From: Cellulomonas cellasea
GTDB lineage: Bacteria > Actinomycetota > Actinomycetes > Actinomycetales > Cellulomonadaceae
Direction of reading: 5' to 3'
Assembly (NCBI RefSeq): GCF_030372105.1
Contig: NZ_JAUDBQ010000005.1
Coordinates: 124,001-188,000 of the forward strand
DNA: 64,000 nt
Below are positions 9,101 through 16,878 of the stretch, piece by piece. How positions within the stretch are numbered: position 1 is the stretch's first letter; each line of letters starts with the position of its first letter. The notes under the pieces are model-generated. The model ran no database searches. It was not told the DNA's origin and saw nothing but the letters and a program-made list of their open reading frames with translations. Position numbers and translations under genes: made by a program.

Positions 9101-10412
9101 TGGCGACGTCGACGGCGTCGCGACGGAGGTCGACGGCGGCTGGGTCGCCGTCGTGCACCTGCCCCTCAACGGGGCCGTCGAGGGCAGCACGCTCCAGTTC
9201 GACGTCCGCGTCGCCTACGGCTCGTCGACGGGCGCCTGGAACACCCCGGGCGCGATGGGGACGCTCACGCTGCTGGAGCCGATCTCGTACCTCGAGGTCG
9301 CGCAGGCTTCGACGGCGCCGGCGATCGACGGCGCGGTCGACGACGTGTGGGCCGACTCCGGCGTCATCGCCACGGACAAGCAGGTCCAGGGCACGGGCGG
9401 CGCCATCGCGCAGGTCCGCACGCTCTGGAAGGGCGACACCCTGTACGTCCTGGCGGACGTGACCGACCCGATCGTGGACGTCACGGGCTCCGACCCGTGG
9501 ATCCAGGACTCGGTGGAGCTCTTCGTCGACGCGGGCAACCACAAGAACGGCGGCTACCGCGCCGAGGACACGCAGATCCGGATCAGCGCCGACAACGTGG
9601 TCTCGTTCGGGACGGGTGACGAGAGCGCCCAGAGGGCTCGCCTGGAGTCCGCTGTGGTGCGGACCGCCACCGGCTACCGGGTCGAGGCCGCCGTCGACCT
9701 GCTCGGGGAGGGTGGCCTGGCCACGTTCCACGGCCTGGACTTCCAGGTCAACGACGCGTCCGCCGGGGCCCGCACCGGGATCACCAACTGGGCCGACCCC
9801 ACAGGCGCGGGCTACCAGTCCACCGCCCGCTGGGGTGTGGGCCAGCTCGTCGAGGCGGTCGACCCGCCCGTCGGCCCGCAGGAGCCCGTGCCGTCGATGT
9901 CGCTCAGCGACGTCACGGTCGCGCCCGGCGGGGCGTTCGAGGTGCGGCTGGCCGGCTTCACCCCCGGCGACGAGGTCACGATCCAGCTCATCGACGGGAC
10001 GGCAGAGGACAGTGGCGCCCAGAGGCGTGCCGCTCGGGTACGCGTCGCTCCGGGGCTGACGATCGGCACGGCGGTGGTCGGCGCCGACGGCACCGCCGTC
10101 GTGGCCGCCCAGGTCCCGGCGGACACCCCGTTCGGGGTGTACCGGATCGGTGCTGCGGTCAACGGCGTGATCCTGGTGGAGGCGAGCCTCACCGTCGCCG
10201 CCGCGGACGCCGGCACACCGGGCACGCCGGGCACACCGGGGGCGCCGGGCACGACGCCAGGGGCGACCACTCCCGGCGGCTGGCTCGCGTCGACGGGCAT
10301 GGGCCTCGGGCTCGGCCTGCTGGCCGTCGTCCTGGTCATGGCGGGCCTGGTGTTCGTCGTCGTCTCGCGACGGCGCGACGCGCTCCAGGTGAGCGACTCC
10401 TCGGGGTCATGA
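6117..10412 (+). CDS. Cell-wall-anchored bifunctional CE4 deacetylase / GH10 xylanase with multiple CBMs
   Basis: A 1431-residue secreted protein, started at GTG 6117 because AAAGGAG precedes it. Order: signal peptide (to about 38); a CBM22/CBM4-9-like beta-sandwich (about 41-185); a NodB/CE4 domain (about 219-405) with TFDDGP (Asp224, Asp225) and NHS (His277); a second CBM of the same type (about 417-560); a GH10 barrel (about 570-918) with DVVNE (acid/base Glu717), TEFD (nucleophile Glu836) and WGLTDGRSW; two CBM9-like domains (about 924-1051 and 1057-1244); a Gly/Thr/Pro linker; LASTG (1390-1394), a membrane helix and a basic tail. It probably removes acetyl groups from xylan and cleaves its backbone at the cell surface, the LAxTG signal being one used by class E sortases. 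The second metal His of the CE4 motif is Tyr281. Confidence 0.92.
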   Translation: MGRTQGTRRFLRTLGISLVIGGVASAQMLGSPPLPAKAAGPVEVLSANFDDETLGSLQQSGGPTLAYVAEGAGKALSVTGRANTWDSVGSAEGVLEHGVAYTLSARIKLVDADADAMGRFTMYDGSYTAVGAAALSTTAWTTVSGSYTLPAAVDAATVKFAVEAGSWAGSTPGFLLDDVLVTKAATGGGIVIDPSFVPGGAVSPVLAPSKLARGTGNVSALTFDDGPNGAYTTDLLDFLGANDVQATFCVIGQNIQATGGADILKRMVREGHTLCNHSTGYADMGSMTPEQAQADLMANLEIIRTALGNPNAQVPYFRAPNGSWGQTSAVAVALGMQPLAVDNLISDWETQDETLLTTRLRAAMKPGEIVLVHDGGGARAGSVAATKAVVAERLAAGWTFTLPVGGAPAPAAPSLQADFEDNTLQGWGPRDDGNGAPTVAVVADGHNSTYAARVSDRVSQGQGLSFDVSGLLTAGTTYELEAWIKFESDPGDMTFSSATTSGGTTTYSNLVQLTGLATGWTKVTGTFTLPQFTDSASVYFETKWANNAAGNTSTFLVDDITIRQPAPSVIEDLPALMDSVGVPLGVAIDSRETTGSASDLLLRHFNQITAENHMKPEAWYAADGTFSPHVEADALMKYSQDNDLRMYGHVLVWHSQTPDWFFQDSAGAPLPATPAGQQILKDRLRDHIFNVAEHLSDEYGEFGSATNPLVAWDVVNEVVSDGAENPDGLRRSEWFRILGEQYIDLAFQYADEAFNDEFASASGPARPVALFINDYNTEQSGKQQRYFDLVERLLERGVPLDGVGHQFHVNLDMPVSALESAITRFEGMGVTQAVTEFDVTTGTPVTQARLIDQGYYFRDAFEMFRAHESSLFSITVWGLTDGRSWRDSSGAPLVFNDALLAKPAYYGAAGASLPARLRTADVFGGDVAITPEATSSPEWDRLRLRAVDDNSAFQLRWAPDHLTAYVKVADGVVDAADKVTLVVGDDTHTFHRDGSGDVDGVATEVDGGWVAVVHLPLNGAVEGSTLQFDVRVAYGSSTGAWNTPGAMGTLTLLEPISYLEVAQASTAPAIDGAVDDVWADSGVIATDKQVQGTGGAIAQVRTLWKGDTLYVLADVTDPIVDVTGSDPWIQDSVELFVDAGNHKNGGYRAEDTQIRISADNVVSFGTGDESAQRARLESAVVRTATGYRVEAAVDLLGEGGLATFHGLDFQVNDASAGARTGITNWADPTGAGYQSTARWGVGQLVEAVDPPVGPQEPVPSMSLSDVTVAPGGAFEVRLAGFTPGDEVTIQLIDGTAEDSGAQRRAARVRVAPGLTIGTAVVGADGTAVVAAQVPADTPFGVYRIGAAVNGVILVEASLTVAAADAGTPGTPGTPGAPGTTPGATTPGGWLASTGMGLGLGLLAVVLVMAGLVFVVVSRRRDALQVSDSSGS

Positions 10413-10428
10413 CCTCGAGGTGAACCCC

Positions 10429-10458
10429 GGCTGGGGGCGCCCCACAGCGCCCCCAGCC
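10429..10458 (+). terminator. First of two hairpins after the xylanase
   Basis: A perfect 12-bp stem, 10429-10440 with 10447-10458, loop of 6 bases, 16 bases after the xylanase stop codon. Likely an intrinsic-type transcription stop. Confidence 0.7.
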
Positions 10459-10463
10459 GTCCC

Positions 10464-10510
10464 GAAGCCCCACGGGCCGGCCCTGGCTCCCGGCCGCCCC
10501 GTGGGGCTTC
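10464..10510 (+). terminator. Second hairpin after the xylanase
   Basis: A perfect 13-bp stem, 10464-10476 with 10498-10510, with a GC-rich loop of 21 bases. In tandem with the preceding hairpin it would insulate purF from xylanase transcription. Confidence 0.65.
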
Positions 10511-10525
10511 GTGCTGCCTGTCCGG

Positions 10526-10557
10526 GGCGCACGATCCGGGTCCCGGATCGTCGCGCC
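10526..10557. promoter_or_regulatory. Palindrome upstream of purF
   Basis: ACGATCCGGG at 10531-10540 is exactly inverted at 10542-10551, and outer GGCGC/GCGCC arms extend it to 10526-10557 with one bulged base. It ends 32 bases before the chosen purF start, so it could be an operator, a leader hairpin or a third terminator. No known purine-regulator consensus is recognised. Confidence 0.4.
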
Positions 10558-10589
10558 GGGCAGTCGGGCACGTGTGCAACCATGGTGGC

Positions 10590-12137
10590 GTGGCCCTTCG
10601 CGGAGACGGACTCCTGACCCACGACCTGCTACCGGATGAGAAGGGCCCCCAAGACGCCTGTGGCGTCTTCGGGGTCTGGGCTCCGGGTGAAGAGGTCGCC
10701 AAACTCACCTACTTCGGGCTCTACGCGCTGCAGCACCGCGGCCAGGAGTCCGCGGGCATCGCGACCTCCAACGGCGAGCAGCTCCTGGTCTACAAGGACA
10801 TGGGCCTCGTCTCGCAGGTCTTCGACGAGACAGCGCTCAACGCCCTGACCGGCCACCTGGCCATCGGGCACACGCGGTACTCCACCACCGGCGCCAGCAC
10901 CTGGGAGAACGCGCAGCCCACGCTGGGCGCCACGGCCTCCGGCACCCTGGCCCTGGGCCACAACGGGAACCTCACCAACAGCGCCGAGCTCGTCGAGCTG
11001 GTCGCCGAGCGGTACGGCCCGCAGCGCCGCGGCGAGCTGGCCCGCGGCAACACCACCGACACCGCGCTCATCACCGCGCTCTTCGCAGGCGACCCGGACC
11101 ACACCCTCGAGGCCACGGCGCTCGAGGTGCTGCCGCGCCTGCGGGGCGCCTTCAGCCTCGTCTTCATGGACGAGCACACCCTGTACGCGGCGCGCGACCC
11201 GCAGGGGGTGCGCCCGCTCGTCCTGGGCCGCCTGGAGCGCGGCTGGGTCGTCGCCAGCGAGATCCCGGCCCTCGACATCGTCGGCGCGTCCTACGTGCGC
11301 GAGGTCGAGCCCGGCGAGTTCATCGCGATCGACTCCGAGGGGCTGCGCACCCAGCGCTTCGCGCCCGTGGAGCGCGCCGGGTGCGTGTTCGAGTACGTCT
11401 ACCTCGCCCGGCCCGACACGACCATCGCCGGCCGCTCGGTGCACGCCGCGCGCGTCGAGATGGGCCGCCGCCTCGCCGCCGAGCACCCCGTCGAGGCAGA
11501 CCTCGTCATCCCCGTGCCGGAGTCCGGCACCCCGGCCGCCGTCGGCTACGCGGCCGCGTCGGGCATCCCGTTCGGGCAGGGCCTGACCAAGAACGCCTAT
11601 GTGGGTCGCACGTTCATCCAGCCGTCGCAGACCCTGCGCCAGCTCGGCATCCGGCTCAAGCTCAACCCGCTGCGCGAGGTCATCCGCGGCAAGCGGCTCG
11701 TGGTGGTGGACGACTCGATCGTCCGCGGCAACACGCAGCGCGCCCTGATCCGGATGCTCCGCGAGGCCGGGGCCGCCGAGGTGCACGTGCGGATCAGCTC
11801 GCCGCCGGTGAAGTGGCCCTGCTTCTACGGCATCGACTTCGCGACCCGTGCCGAGCTCATCGCCACCGGCTTGGGCGTCGAGGAGATCGGCGCGTCGCTG
11901 GGCGCCGACTCCCTCGGCTACATCTCCCAGGAGGCGATGATCGAGGCTACCGAGCAGCCCGCGTCGCAGCTCTGCACCGCGTGCTTCAGCGGCAATTACC
12001 CCATCGAGCTTCCGCCCGAGTCTCGGCTCGGCAAGCAGTTGCTCGAGCAGAACGAGCTCCCGCTGGGAGCCCCAGAGGATGGACTGTCAACGTTGATGAG
12101 CACCGCGGGTGGCGCGACCGCCCTGGAACAGCCGTGA
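10590..12137 (+). CDS. purF: Amidophosphoribosyltransferase
   Basis: Catalyses the first committed step of de novo purine synthesis, making phosphoribosylamine from PRPP and glutamine. The protein has a 23-residue propeptide from GTG 10590, then the N-terminal nucleophile Cys in DACGVFGVWAPGEE, followed by LYALQHRGQESAGIAT of the class II glutaminase domain. The phosphoribosyltransferase domain carries VVVDDSIVRGNT (PRPP loop). Cysteines in AGCVFEYVYLARPD and CTACFSGNYP fit the Fe-S-cluster (Bacillus) type of PurF. An alternative in-frame GTG lies at 10572. It overlaps purM by 4 bases (GTGA), so the two are translationally coupled. Confidence 0.96.
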   Translation: MALRGDGLLTHDLLPDEKGPQDACGVFGVWAPGEEVAKLTYFGLYALQHRGQESAGIATSNGEQLLVYKDMGLVSQVFDETALNALTGHLAIGHTRYSTTGASTWENAQPTLGATASGTLALGHNGNLTNSAELVELVAERYGPQRRGELARGNTTDTALITALFAGDPDHTLEATALEVLPRLRGAFSLVFMDEHTLYAARDPQGVRPLVLGRLERGWVVASEIPALDIVGASYVREVEPGEFIAIDSEGLRTQRFAPVERAGCVFEYVYLARPDTTIAGRSVHAARVEMGRRLAAEHPVEADLVIPVPESGTPAAVGYAAASGIPFGQGLTKNAYVGRTFIQPSQTLRQLGIRLKLNPLREVIRGKRLVVVDDSIVRGNTQRALIRMLREAGAAEVHVRISSPPVKWPCFYGIDFATRAELIATGLGVEEIGASLGADSLGYISQEAMIEATEQPASQLCTACFSGNYPIELPPESRLGKQLLEQNELPLGAPEDGLSTLMSTAGGATALEQP

Positions 12138-13261
12138 GCGCCCCGCAGGGCGCCGGCGTCACGTACGCCGCCGCCGGGGTGGACACCCACGCCGGCGACA
12201 AGGCCGTGGAGCTGATGAAGGACGCCGTGCGCGCGACGCACGGCCCGCAGGTGATCGGCGGGTTCGGCGGGTTCGCCGGGCTGTACGACGCGTCGGCGCT
12301 GGTGGGCTACCGCCGCCCGCTGCTGGCCACGTCCACGGACGGGGTCGGCACCAAGGTCGCCATCGCGCAGGCCATGGACATCCACGACACGATCGGCTTC
12401 GACCTGGTCGGCATGGTCGTGGACGACATCGTCGTGGTGGGCGCGAAGCCGCTGTTCATGACCGACTACATCGCCTGTGGCCGCGTGGTGCCGGAGCGGA
12501 TCGCGGACATCGTGCGCGGTATCGCGGCGGCCTGCGAGGTCGCGGGGACGGCGCTGGTCGGCGGGGAGACCGCTGAGCACCCGGGGCTGCTCGGGCCGGA
12601 CGAGTACGACGTGGCCGGCGCGGCGACGGGCGTCGTCGAGGCCGATGGGCTGCTGGGGCCGGAGCGGGTGCGCTCGGGCGACGTGCTGATCGCGCTGGGA
12701 TCCAGCGGCCTGCACTCCAACGGCTACTCGCTGGTGCGCAAGGTGATCGAGGTCGCCGGCTGGGGCCTCGAGCGGCACGTGCCGGAGCTGGGCCGCACGC
12801 TCGGCGAGGAGCTGCTGGTCCCGACCCGGGTCTACGCGTCTGACTGCCTGGCGCTGGTGGAGCGGGCCGCGGGCGGCGTGCACGCGTTCTCGCACGTCAC
12901 GGGTGGCGGGCTGGCGGCCAACGTCGCCCGGGTGCTGCCCGCCGGCCTGGTGGCCGAGGTCGCGCGTGACAGCTGGCAGCTCCCGCCGGTCTTCGACCTG
13001 GTCCGGACGCTCGGCGGGGTGCCGTGGAGCGACTTGGAGAACACGCTGAACCTGGGCGTGGGGATGGTCGCGATCGTGGCCCCAGAGGCCGTGGACGGGG
13101 TTGTGGCGCACGCTGCCGAGCTGGGCCTCCCGGCCTGGGAGCTCGGCACTGTGAGGGCGCTGGAGGCCCTGCGCGACGCGCTGGAGACCGAGCTGGTGTC
13201 TGGCACCAAGGGTGTGCAGGCAGGCGCTGTGCGGATGACGGGCGCCTACCGGACGGCCTGA
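12134..13261 (+). CDS. purM: Phosphoribosylformylglycinamidine cyclo-ligase (AIR synthetase)
   Basis: A 375-residue cytosolic enzyme that closes the imidazole ring (FGAM + ATP to AIR) in purine synthesis. It starts at GTG 12134 inside the purF stop codon; the frame is open upstream but overlaps purF. Family landmarks are YAAAGVDTHAGDKAVELMK, the Gly-rich GGFGGFAGLYD, STDGVGTKVAIA, the DLVGMVVDDIVVVGAKPLF metal/nucleotide region, GGETAEHPG, LGSSGLHSNGYSLVR and HVTGGGLAANVARVLP. Length and motif order are normal. Confidence 0.96.
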   Translation: MSAPQGAGVTYAAAGVDTHAGDKAVELMKDAVRATHGPQVIGGFGGFAGLYDASALVGYRRPLLATSTDGVGTKVAIAQAMDIHDTIGFDLVGMVVDDIVVVGAKPLFMTDYIACGRVVPERIADIVRGIAAACEVAGTALVGGETAEHPGLLGPDEYDVAGAATGVVEADGLLGPERVRSGDVLIALGSSGLHSNGYSLVRKVIEVAGWGLERHVPELGRTLGEELLVPTRVYASDCLALVERAAGGVHAFSHVTGGGLAANVARVLPAGLVAEVARDSWQLPPVFDLVRTLGGVPWSDLENTLNLGVGMVAIVAPEAVDGVVAHAAELGLPAWELGTVRALEALRDALETELVSGTKGVQAGAVRMTGAYRTA

Positions 13262-13506
13262 CCCCGTCTGACTCACCGGGTGGGTGTCGCCCCGGGCCTG
13301 CGCGTGCGGGCTCGGGGTGGCGCGCTCAACCTGGAGCGTTGCGGCCCACAGGGTCGCCCATTGCCGTGTGCCGCCCACTGGGTGGGCTGAGCGCAACAGG
13401 GCTCAGCGTGGGCGGTGTCGTCGTGTGGGCGGTGGCGTCGCGATCCCGTCCAGCACTCTCGTGCTCTTGGGGATCGCGACGTGCCCATGCGCTGACGCTG
13501 GAGGCG

Positions 13507-13713
13507 TCAGCGCTCGTCTGCCCACGGGCGGTAGTCGCCCGACCCGTCCGCGTCGTCGTCTGTGTCCACAGCACGGCGGCTGTCGGTCACGACATCGTTG
13601 TGGCCTCGCGACGTGAGCTCTTGCTCGAGTGCTCGGTAGTTGGTCTCCGGGCTGAAGTACTTCAGCTCCCGGGCAACCTTCGTCTGCTTAGCCTTCTGAC
13701 GGCCGCGCCCCAT
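13507..13713 (-). CDS. DUF3073 family protein
   Basis: A 68-residue highly charged protein with the conserved start MGRGRQKAKQTKVARELKYF followed by SPETNYRALEQEL, the signature of DUF3073. An acidic low-complexity tail follows. The family is nearly universal in actinobacteria, commonly next to purM and bldC as here, but its biochemical function is unknown. It is convergent with purM and divergent from bldC. Confidence 0.88.
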   Translation of the reverse strand: MGRGRQKAKQTKVARELKYFSPETNYRALEQELTSRGHNDVVTDSRRAVDTDDDADGSGDYRPWADER

Positions 13714-14166
13714 GGCATCGACCCCCTCTTACGTGGATGCGGGGCGGCACCGTGCGTACACGTGCGGCCCCGGGGTGCTGAATCGTCTCTTCGTGGGGCA
13801 ACGGTACATGCTCGGCTGCTATTCCGACCACTCGCGCCCAGGGGCGGGGGCGTCGATGCCCGGTTGGGGGCCAAGGAGTGGCCTGGGGCTGCACTGACCG
13901 GACGGTAGGGATTACTCTAGTTGTGACCGATACGCACCGTCTGCATGAGACGTTCGTGAGAAAGAGCCGCAGAGGGCGTGAACCTTATGCGGCTTTCGAC
14001 CGGGTACGACATGCTGGACAACAGCGCTGCAGGGGGCAGGGCATCACCTGGCTTCCGCTTGCGGACGCTGCGGTGGCGCCTCGGTCGGAAGCACGGCACA
14101 CGAGACTGCACGGCCCACGGGACACACGTTCCGGAACGCGGGCCGTGCGCCACCTGGAGGCAGTCG
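13714..14166. other. Long upstream region of bldC and the DUF3073 gene
   Basis: About 450 bases without a convincing gene. It must carry the divergent promoters. An inverted repeat around 13961-13996 (GCCGCA at 13966-13971 with TGCGGC at 13988-13993, flanked by AAAG and TTT) could form a leader hairpin. Several open frames cross the region but none resembles a protein or has a good ribosome-binding site. Long regulatory leaders are plausible for a developmental-type regulator. Confidence 0.5.
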
Positions 14167-14376
14167 ATGTCCGCACACCCCGCAGAGTCCGAGGCCCTGC
14201 TCACCCCATCCGAGGTCGCGACGCTGTTCCGGGTCGACCCGAAGACAGTGACGCGGTGGGCGAAGGCGGGCAAGCTCTCGTCGATCCGCACGCTCGGCGG
14301 ACACCGCCGGTACCGCGAGTCCGAGGTTCGCGAGCTCCTCAACGGTGTCCCGCAGCCGCGCGAGGGCAAGGCCTGA
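14167..14376 (+). CDS. bldC: BldC-type MerR-like transcriptional regulator
   Basis: A 69-residue single-domain DNA-binding protein, started at ATG 14167, 6 bases after GGAGG at 14156-14160. LLTPSEVATLFRVDPKTVTR forms the winged helix-turn-helix and SSIRTLGGHRRYRESEVREL the wing, nearly identical to the BldC signature. BldC proteins bind direct AT-rich repeats head-to-tail and control development in Streptomyces. In non-sporulating relatives the target genes are not established. Confidence 0.93.
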   Translation: MSAHPAESEALLTPSEVATLFRVDPKTVTRWAKAGKLSSIRTLGGHRRYRESEVRELLNGVPQPREGKA

Positions 14377-14779
14377 CGTTCTCGGCGCCGCGCATGTGCG
14401 CGCCGCACCGTCCACCAGGCGCTGCCATCTCGTCCGCATGCTGATCGCTCCCTGGCTCAGGGAGCGATCACGCGACGCGGTGTGAGTGCCCGGTGGGCAT
14501 TCGGATGATTCCCCGGACGCTGACGTGACGCACGCCACCACGGCACACGACGCTCGGCTGCCGCACTGGCAGTCGTTCGACGTCGCCGCCTGATTCAGGC
14601 ACGTCAGCGACCGGGCGATACCCGCTTCGACGTCGCCAGCGAGGCCTCCAGCGGTGGCGCGCACCCAGGTGGGGACCACGAGGTGACGCGACGTGCTCTC
14701 GGGGCGCGCGGGCACGCACAGCACCTGGAATCGGCCTGGTTCGCCCGCGTTGACCGGTCAGGCCGGCCATCCCACCGCG
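14377..14779. other. Intergenic region with a terminator and no supported gene
   Basis: Apart from the hairpin at 14442-14470, this stretch shows no credible gene. Minus-strand open frames here have arginine- and cysteine-rich composition typical of shadow reading of GC-rich DNA, and lack ribosome-binding sites and family resemblance. Confidence 0.5.
14442..14470 (+). terminator. Perfect 13-bp hairpin after bldC
   Basis: Bases 14442-14454 pair exactly with 14458-14470 around a 3-base loop (GCT), 65 bases after the bldC stop. It may work in both directions, since the envelope operon reads toward it from the right. Confidence 0.7.
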
Positions 14780-15046
14780 CTAGAGCTTGCGGATGATCCC
14801 CGCGACGAGCAGCCCAGCAGCGGCGCCCGCCACCCCCAGGATCACCCGGGCGCGCTTGCGTGCGGCGGGGTCCGTCTGCGGGTCATTGCCGACGGCCTCG
14901 TGCACGAGGCGCTTGCTGTTCTCGACTGCCTCAGCCGCCTGCCGGCGCGGGTCGAGCCGCGTGCTGAGCTCGTCCACGGTCGCGGCCAACTGCTCGCGGG
15001 TGGCGCGGAGCTCGGACTCCAGCGCTGCGATCTTGGGGTCGGTCAT
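14780..15046 (-). CDS. DUF3618 family membrane protein
   Basis: An 88-residue protein with the DUF3618 signature: ALESELRATREQLAATVDEL (amphipathic helix), then STRLDPRRQAAEAVENSKRL, and one C-terminal membrane helix (ILGVAGAAAGLLVAGIIRKL). Its start overlaps the stop of the upstream holin-like gene by 4 bases. It is the last gene of a three-gene envelope operon. DUF3618 genes commonly follow phage-holin-family genes in actinobacteria; a role in envelope stress is suspected but unproven. Confidence 0.82.
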   Translation of the reverse strand: MTDPKIAALESELRATREQLAATVDELSTRLDPRRQAAEAVENSKRLVHEAVGNDPQTDPAARKRARVILGVAGAAAGLLVAGIIRKL

Positions 15047-15456
15047 GACCGGATGCCTCCCTTGACGGCCTCGACGTCGAGCTTCAGGTTCTCCTTGGCG
15101 GAGTCGGGTGTCGGCGGCATGCCAGCCTGCAGGCGGTTCTTGCCGAGCAGGCCGAGGATCGCGGTGATGAGCAGCAGCGCCACCCCCACGATCAGCGCGG
15201 CCAGCCAGGCGTCGAGGGCGGTCGCCAGGCCGAGCACCGCCGTGGCGATGAGGGTCGCGAAGGCGAAGAAGCCGAAGAGCCCCGCGCCGACGAGCAAGCC
15301 GATGCCGATGCCCGCCTGCTTCGCCCGCGCCGCCATCTCCGCCTTGGCGAGATCGATTTCCGCGCGCACCAGGCGCGCGCCCTGCTCGCTCAGTTGGCTG
15401 ACGAGCCGACCGATCGAGTGGCGATCCTCCGTCTCGCGCTGCGATCCCGTGACCAT
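15043..15456 (-). CDS. Phage-holin-family (holin-X/DUF1469) membrane protein
   Basis: A 137-residue protein starting at ATG 15456. The N-terminal helix IGRLVSQLSEQGARLVRAEI and AEMAARAKQAGIGIGLLVGA are typical of the actinobacterial holin-X superfamily. Two membrane hairpins follow, with a short hydrophilic C-terminus ending KLDVEAVKGGIRS. Despite the name, chromosomal members are not phage lysis genes. The next gene on the strand starts within its stop codon, and the preceding one ends about 91 bases upstream. Confidence 0.8.
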   Translation of the reverse strand: MVTGSQRETEDRHSIGRLVSQLSEQGARLVRAEIDLAKAEMAARAKQAGIGIGLLVGAGLFGFFAFATLIATAVLGLATALDAWLAALIVGVALLLITAILGLLGKNRLQAGMPPTPDSAKENLKLDVEAVKGGIRS

Positions 15457-15547
15457 GAACTCACCCTCCGTCCGCACCAGGCGTGCGTGCCATGCCCCAG
15501 TCTGCTGGTCACAGGCCCGACACGCGCGTTCAGCGCGCCGGACGACC

Positions 15548-16009
15548 TCAGTCGGCCCAGGGGTGGACCTGCTCCTCGATGACCGGGTCCGGCGCCGGCG
15601 GGGCGAGCCGGGCCGGCTGCGGCAAGTGGCTGCGACCCCAGGCGGCGAACGCCGCGGCGAGCAGGATGACGGCCACGCCGACGAGGATGAACGACAGCCA
15701 GAGCCACACCACGTGCGCGAGGCCGACCACGGCTCCTCCGAGCAGCAGCGCGGCGCCCAGCACGGTGAGCAGCGCCGCGGCGGCGAACGCGAGGGCGCTG
15801 GGGCGGACCTCGACGGCCTTGGCCCGCACCGCGCGGGAGACCACGTCGATCTCGGCTTGCACCGAGGCGCGCACCTTGTCCTCGACCTGCCCGATCTTGT
15901 CGCGGGCCATCCCGGCGATCGGCTCGGTGAACCGATCGAAGAATCGGCCGGAGCGGGTGGTGCGCTCGGGGCCGGGGGACTCACTCACGGAAACCTCCGC
16001 CATCGCCAT
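15548..16009 (-). CDS. Holin-X-like membrane protein
   Basis: A 153-residue protein beginning MAMAEVSVSE at 16009 (a second ATG lies at 16003). A hydrophilic amphipathic N-terminus (about 1-65, KIGQVEDKVRASVQAEIDVV) precedes two adjacent membrane helices (about 72-95 and 100-122) and a Pro-rich tail ending PVIEEQVHPWAD. The layout matches the following holin-family gene, suggesting related partner proteins. It heads the minus-strand operon ending with DUF3618. Confidence 0.68.
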   Translation of the reverse strand: MAMAEVSVSESPGPERTTRSGRFFDRFTEPIAGMARDKIGQVEDKVRASVQAEIDVVSRAVRAKAVEVRPSALAFAAAALLTVLGAALLLGGAVVGLAHVVWLWLSFILVGVAVILLAAAFAAWGRSHLPQPARLAPPAPDPVIEEQVHPWAD

Positions 16010-16248
16010 GGTGCGCCAGCGTCGTCGCCGCGCGCGCGACAGCCTAGGCCCCGCGCCAGCCCGATTCCCGCATAGACGTGCAGGTAAGACGCGGGAGTCC
16101 ATCCGCCGGGACGGCGCCACGGGGTCGGCCGGGGGGCGGCGTGCGCGCCCAGGGATCCGTCGGCCGGTTGCGGGTCCTGGGGAGCGGCCTTGAATGAAGT
16201 GGCAGAGGTGTTGATCTCAGCGCCTCACGACCGCGATGGAGCCACGTC

Positions 16249-16788
16249 ATGCCACTGGACACCTACGTGATCATCATCAACACCTACGACAACACCGACG
16301 ACGCACTCGCCGACTACGACGCCGCGCGGACCCTCTACGAGGACTGGAACCTGGGGGACACCTACGACGCCGCAGTCGTCACCCGCCGCGATGACGGCAA
16401 GGTCAAGATCGTCAAGCGCCACGAGCAGCCCGTGATCCAGGGCGGGGTCGCCGGGCTCGGCATCGGCCTCGCGGTGGGCGCGATCAGCGCGCTCTTCCCG
16501 GCGGTGGTCATCGGCGCCGGGCTGGCCTGGGGCGCAGGCGGGGGGCTGGTGTTGGGCGCGCTCACCGGGCACGTCGTCGGCGGGGTGAGCCGCAAGGACC
16601 TCAAGGAGCTCGGGGAGGAGCTCGACAGCGGCCAGAGCGCCGTGCTGATCGTCGCGGCCGAGGACGTGGAGGCCCGGGTCGACGCCGCGTTGTCGCGGGG
16701 GAACAAGATCCTCAAGAAGCAGCTCAAGGCCGATCACAAGGAGCTGGAGAAGGCGATCGCCGAGGCCAAGGCGGAGCAGGGCGGCTGA
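16249..16788 (+). CDS. DUF1269 family membrane protein
   Basis: A 179-residue protein. The N-terminal TYVIIINTYDNTDDALADYD and DAAVVTRRDDGKVKIVKRHE form the ferredoxin-like DUF1269 core. A Gly/Ala-rich central hydrophobic hairpin follows (GGVAGLGIGLAVGAI...VVIGAGLAWGAGGGLV), then SGQSAVLIVAAEDVEARVD and a charged Lys/Glu coiled tail. The family is widespread and often linked to envelope or general stress operons; its molecular function is unknown. A hairpin lies about 30 bases after the stop. Confidence 0.82.
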   Translation: MPLDTYVIIINTYDNTDDALADYDAARTLYEDWNLGDTYDAAVVTRRDDGKVKIVKRHEQPVIQGGVAGLGIGLAVGAISALFPAVVIGAGLAWGAGGGLVLGALTGHVVGGVSRKDLKELGEELDSGQSAVLIVAAEDVEARVDAALSRGNKILKKQLKADHKELEKAIAEAKAEQGG

Positions 16789-16818
16789 GCCCCACCCGGC
16801 GGGCAGTGGCCGGCGACA

Positions 16819-16852
16819 CGTCGCTGCCGGGACGATCGTCCTGGCAGCGACG
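16819..16852 (+). terminator. Hairpin after the DUF1269 gene
   Basis: CGTCGCTGCC at 16819-16828 pairs with 16843-16852, and the inner GACGATCGTC is itself a palindrome, giving a long near-continuous stem. It lies 30 bases after the stop and 27 bases before nrdI. Confidence 0.6.
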
Positions 16853-16878
16853 CCGTCGCGCCCTGGTTGCATCGAAGG

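Noticed and set aside
6009-9731. A 1240-codon minus-strand open frame opposite the xylanase
   Set aside because: Composition is typical of antisense reading in GC-rich DNA; no motif or ribosome-binding site was found, and the plus strand is unambiguous.
14044-14724. A 226-codon minus-strand frame across bldC and the following gap
   Set aside because: It covers bldC antisense and its remaining part is Cys/Ser/Arg-rich with no family resemblance or ribosome-binding site.
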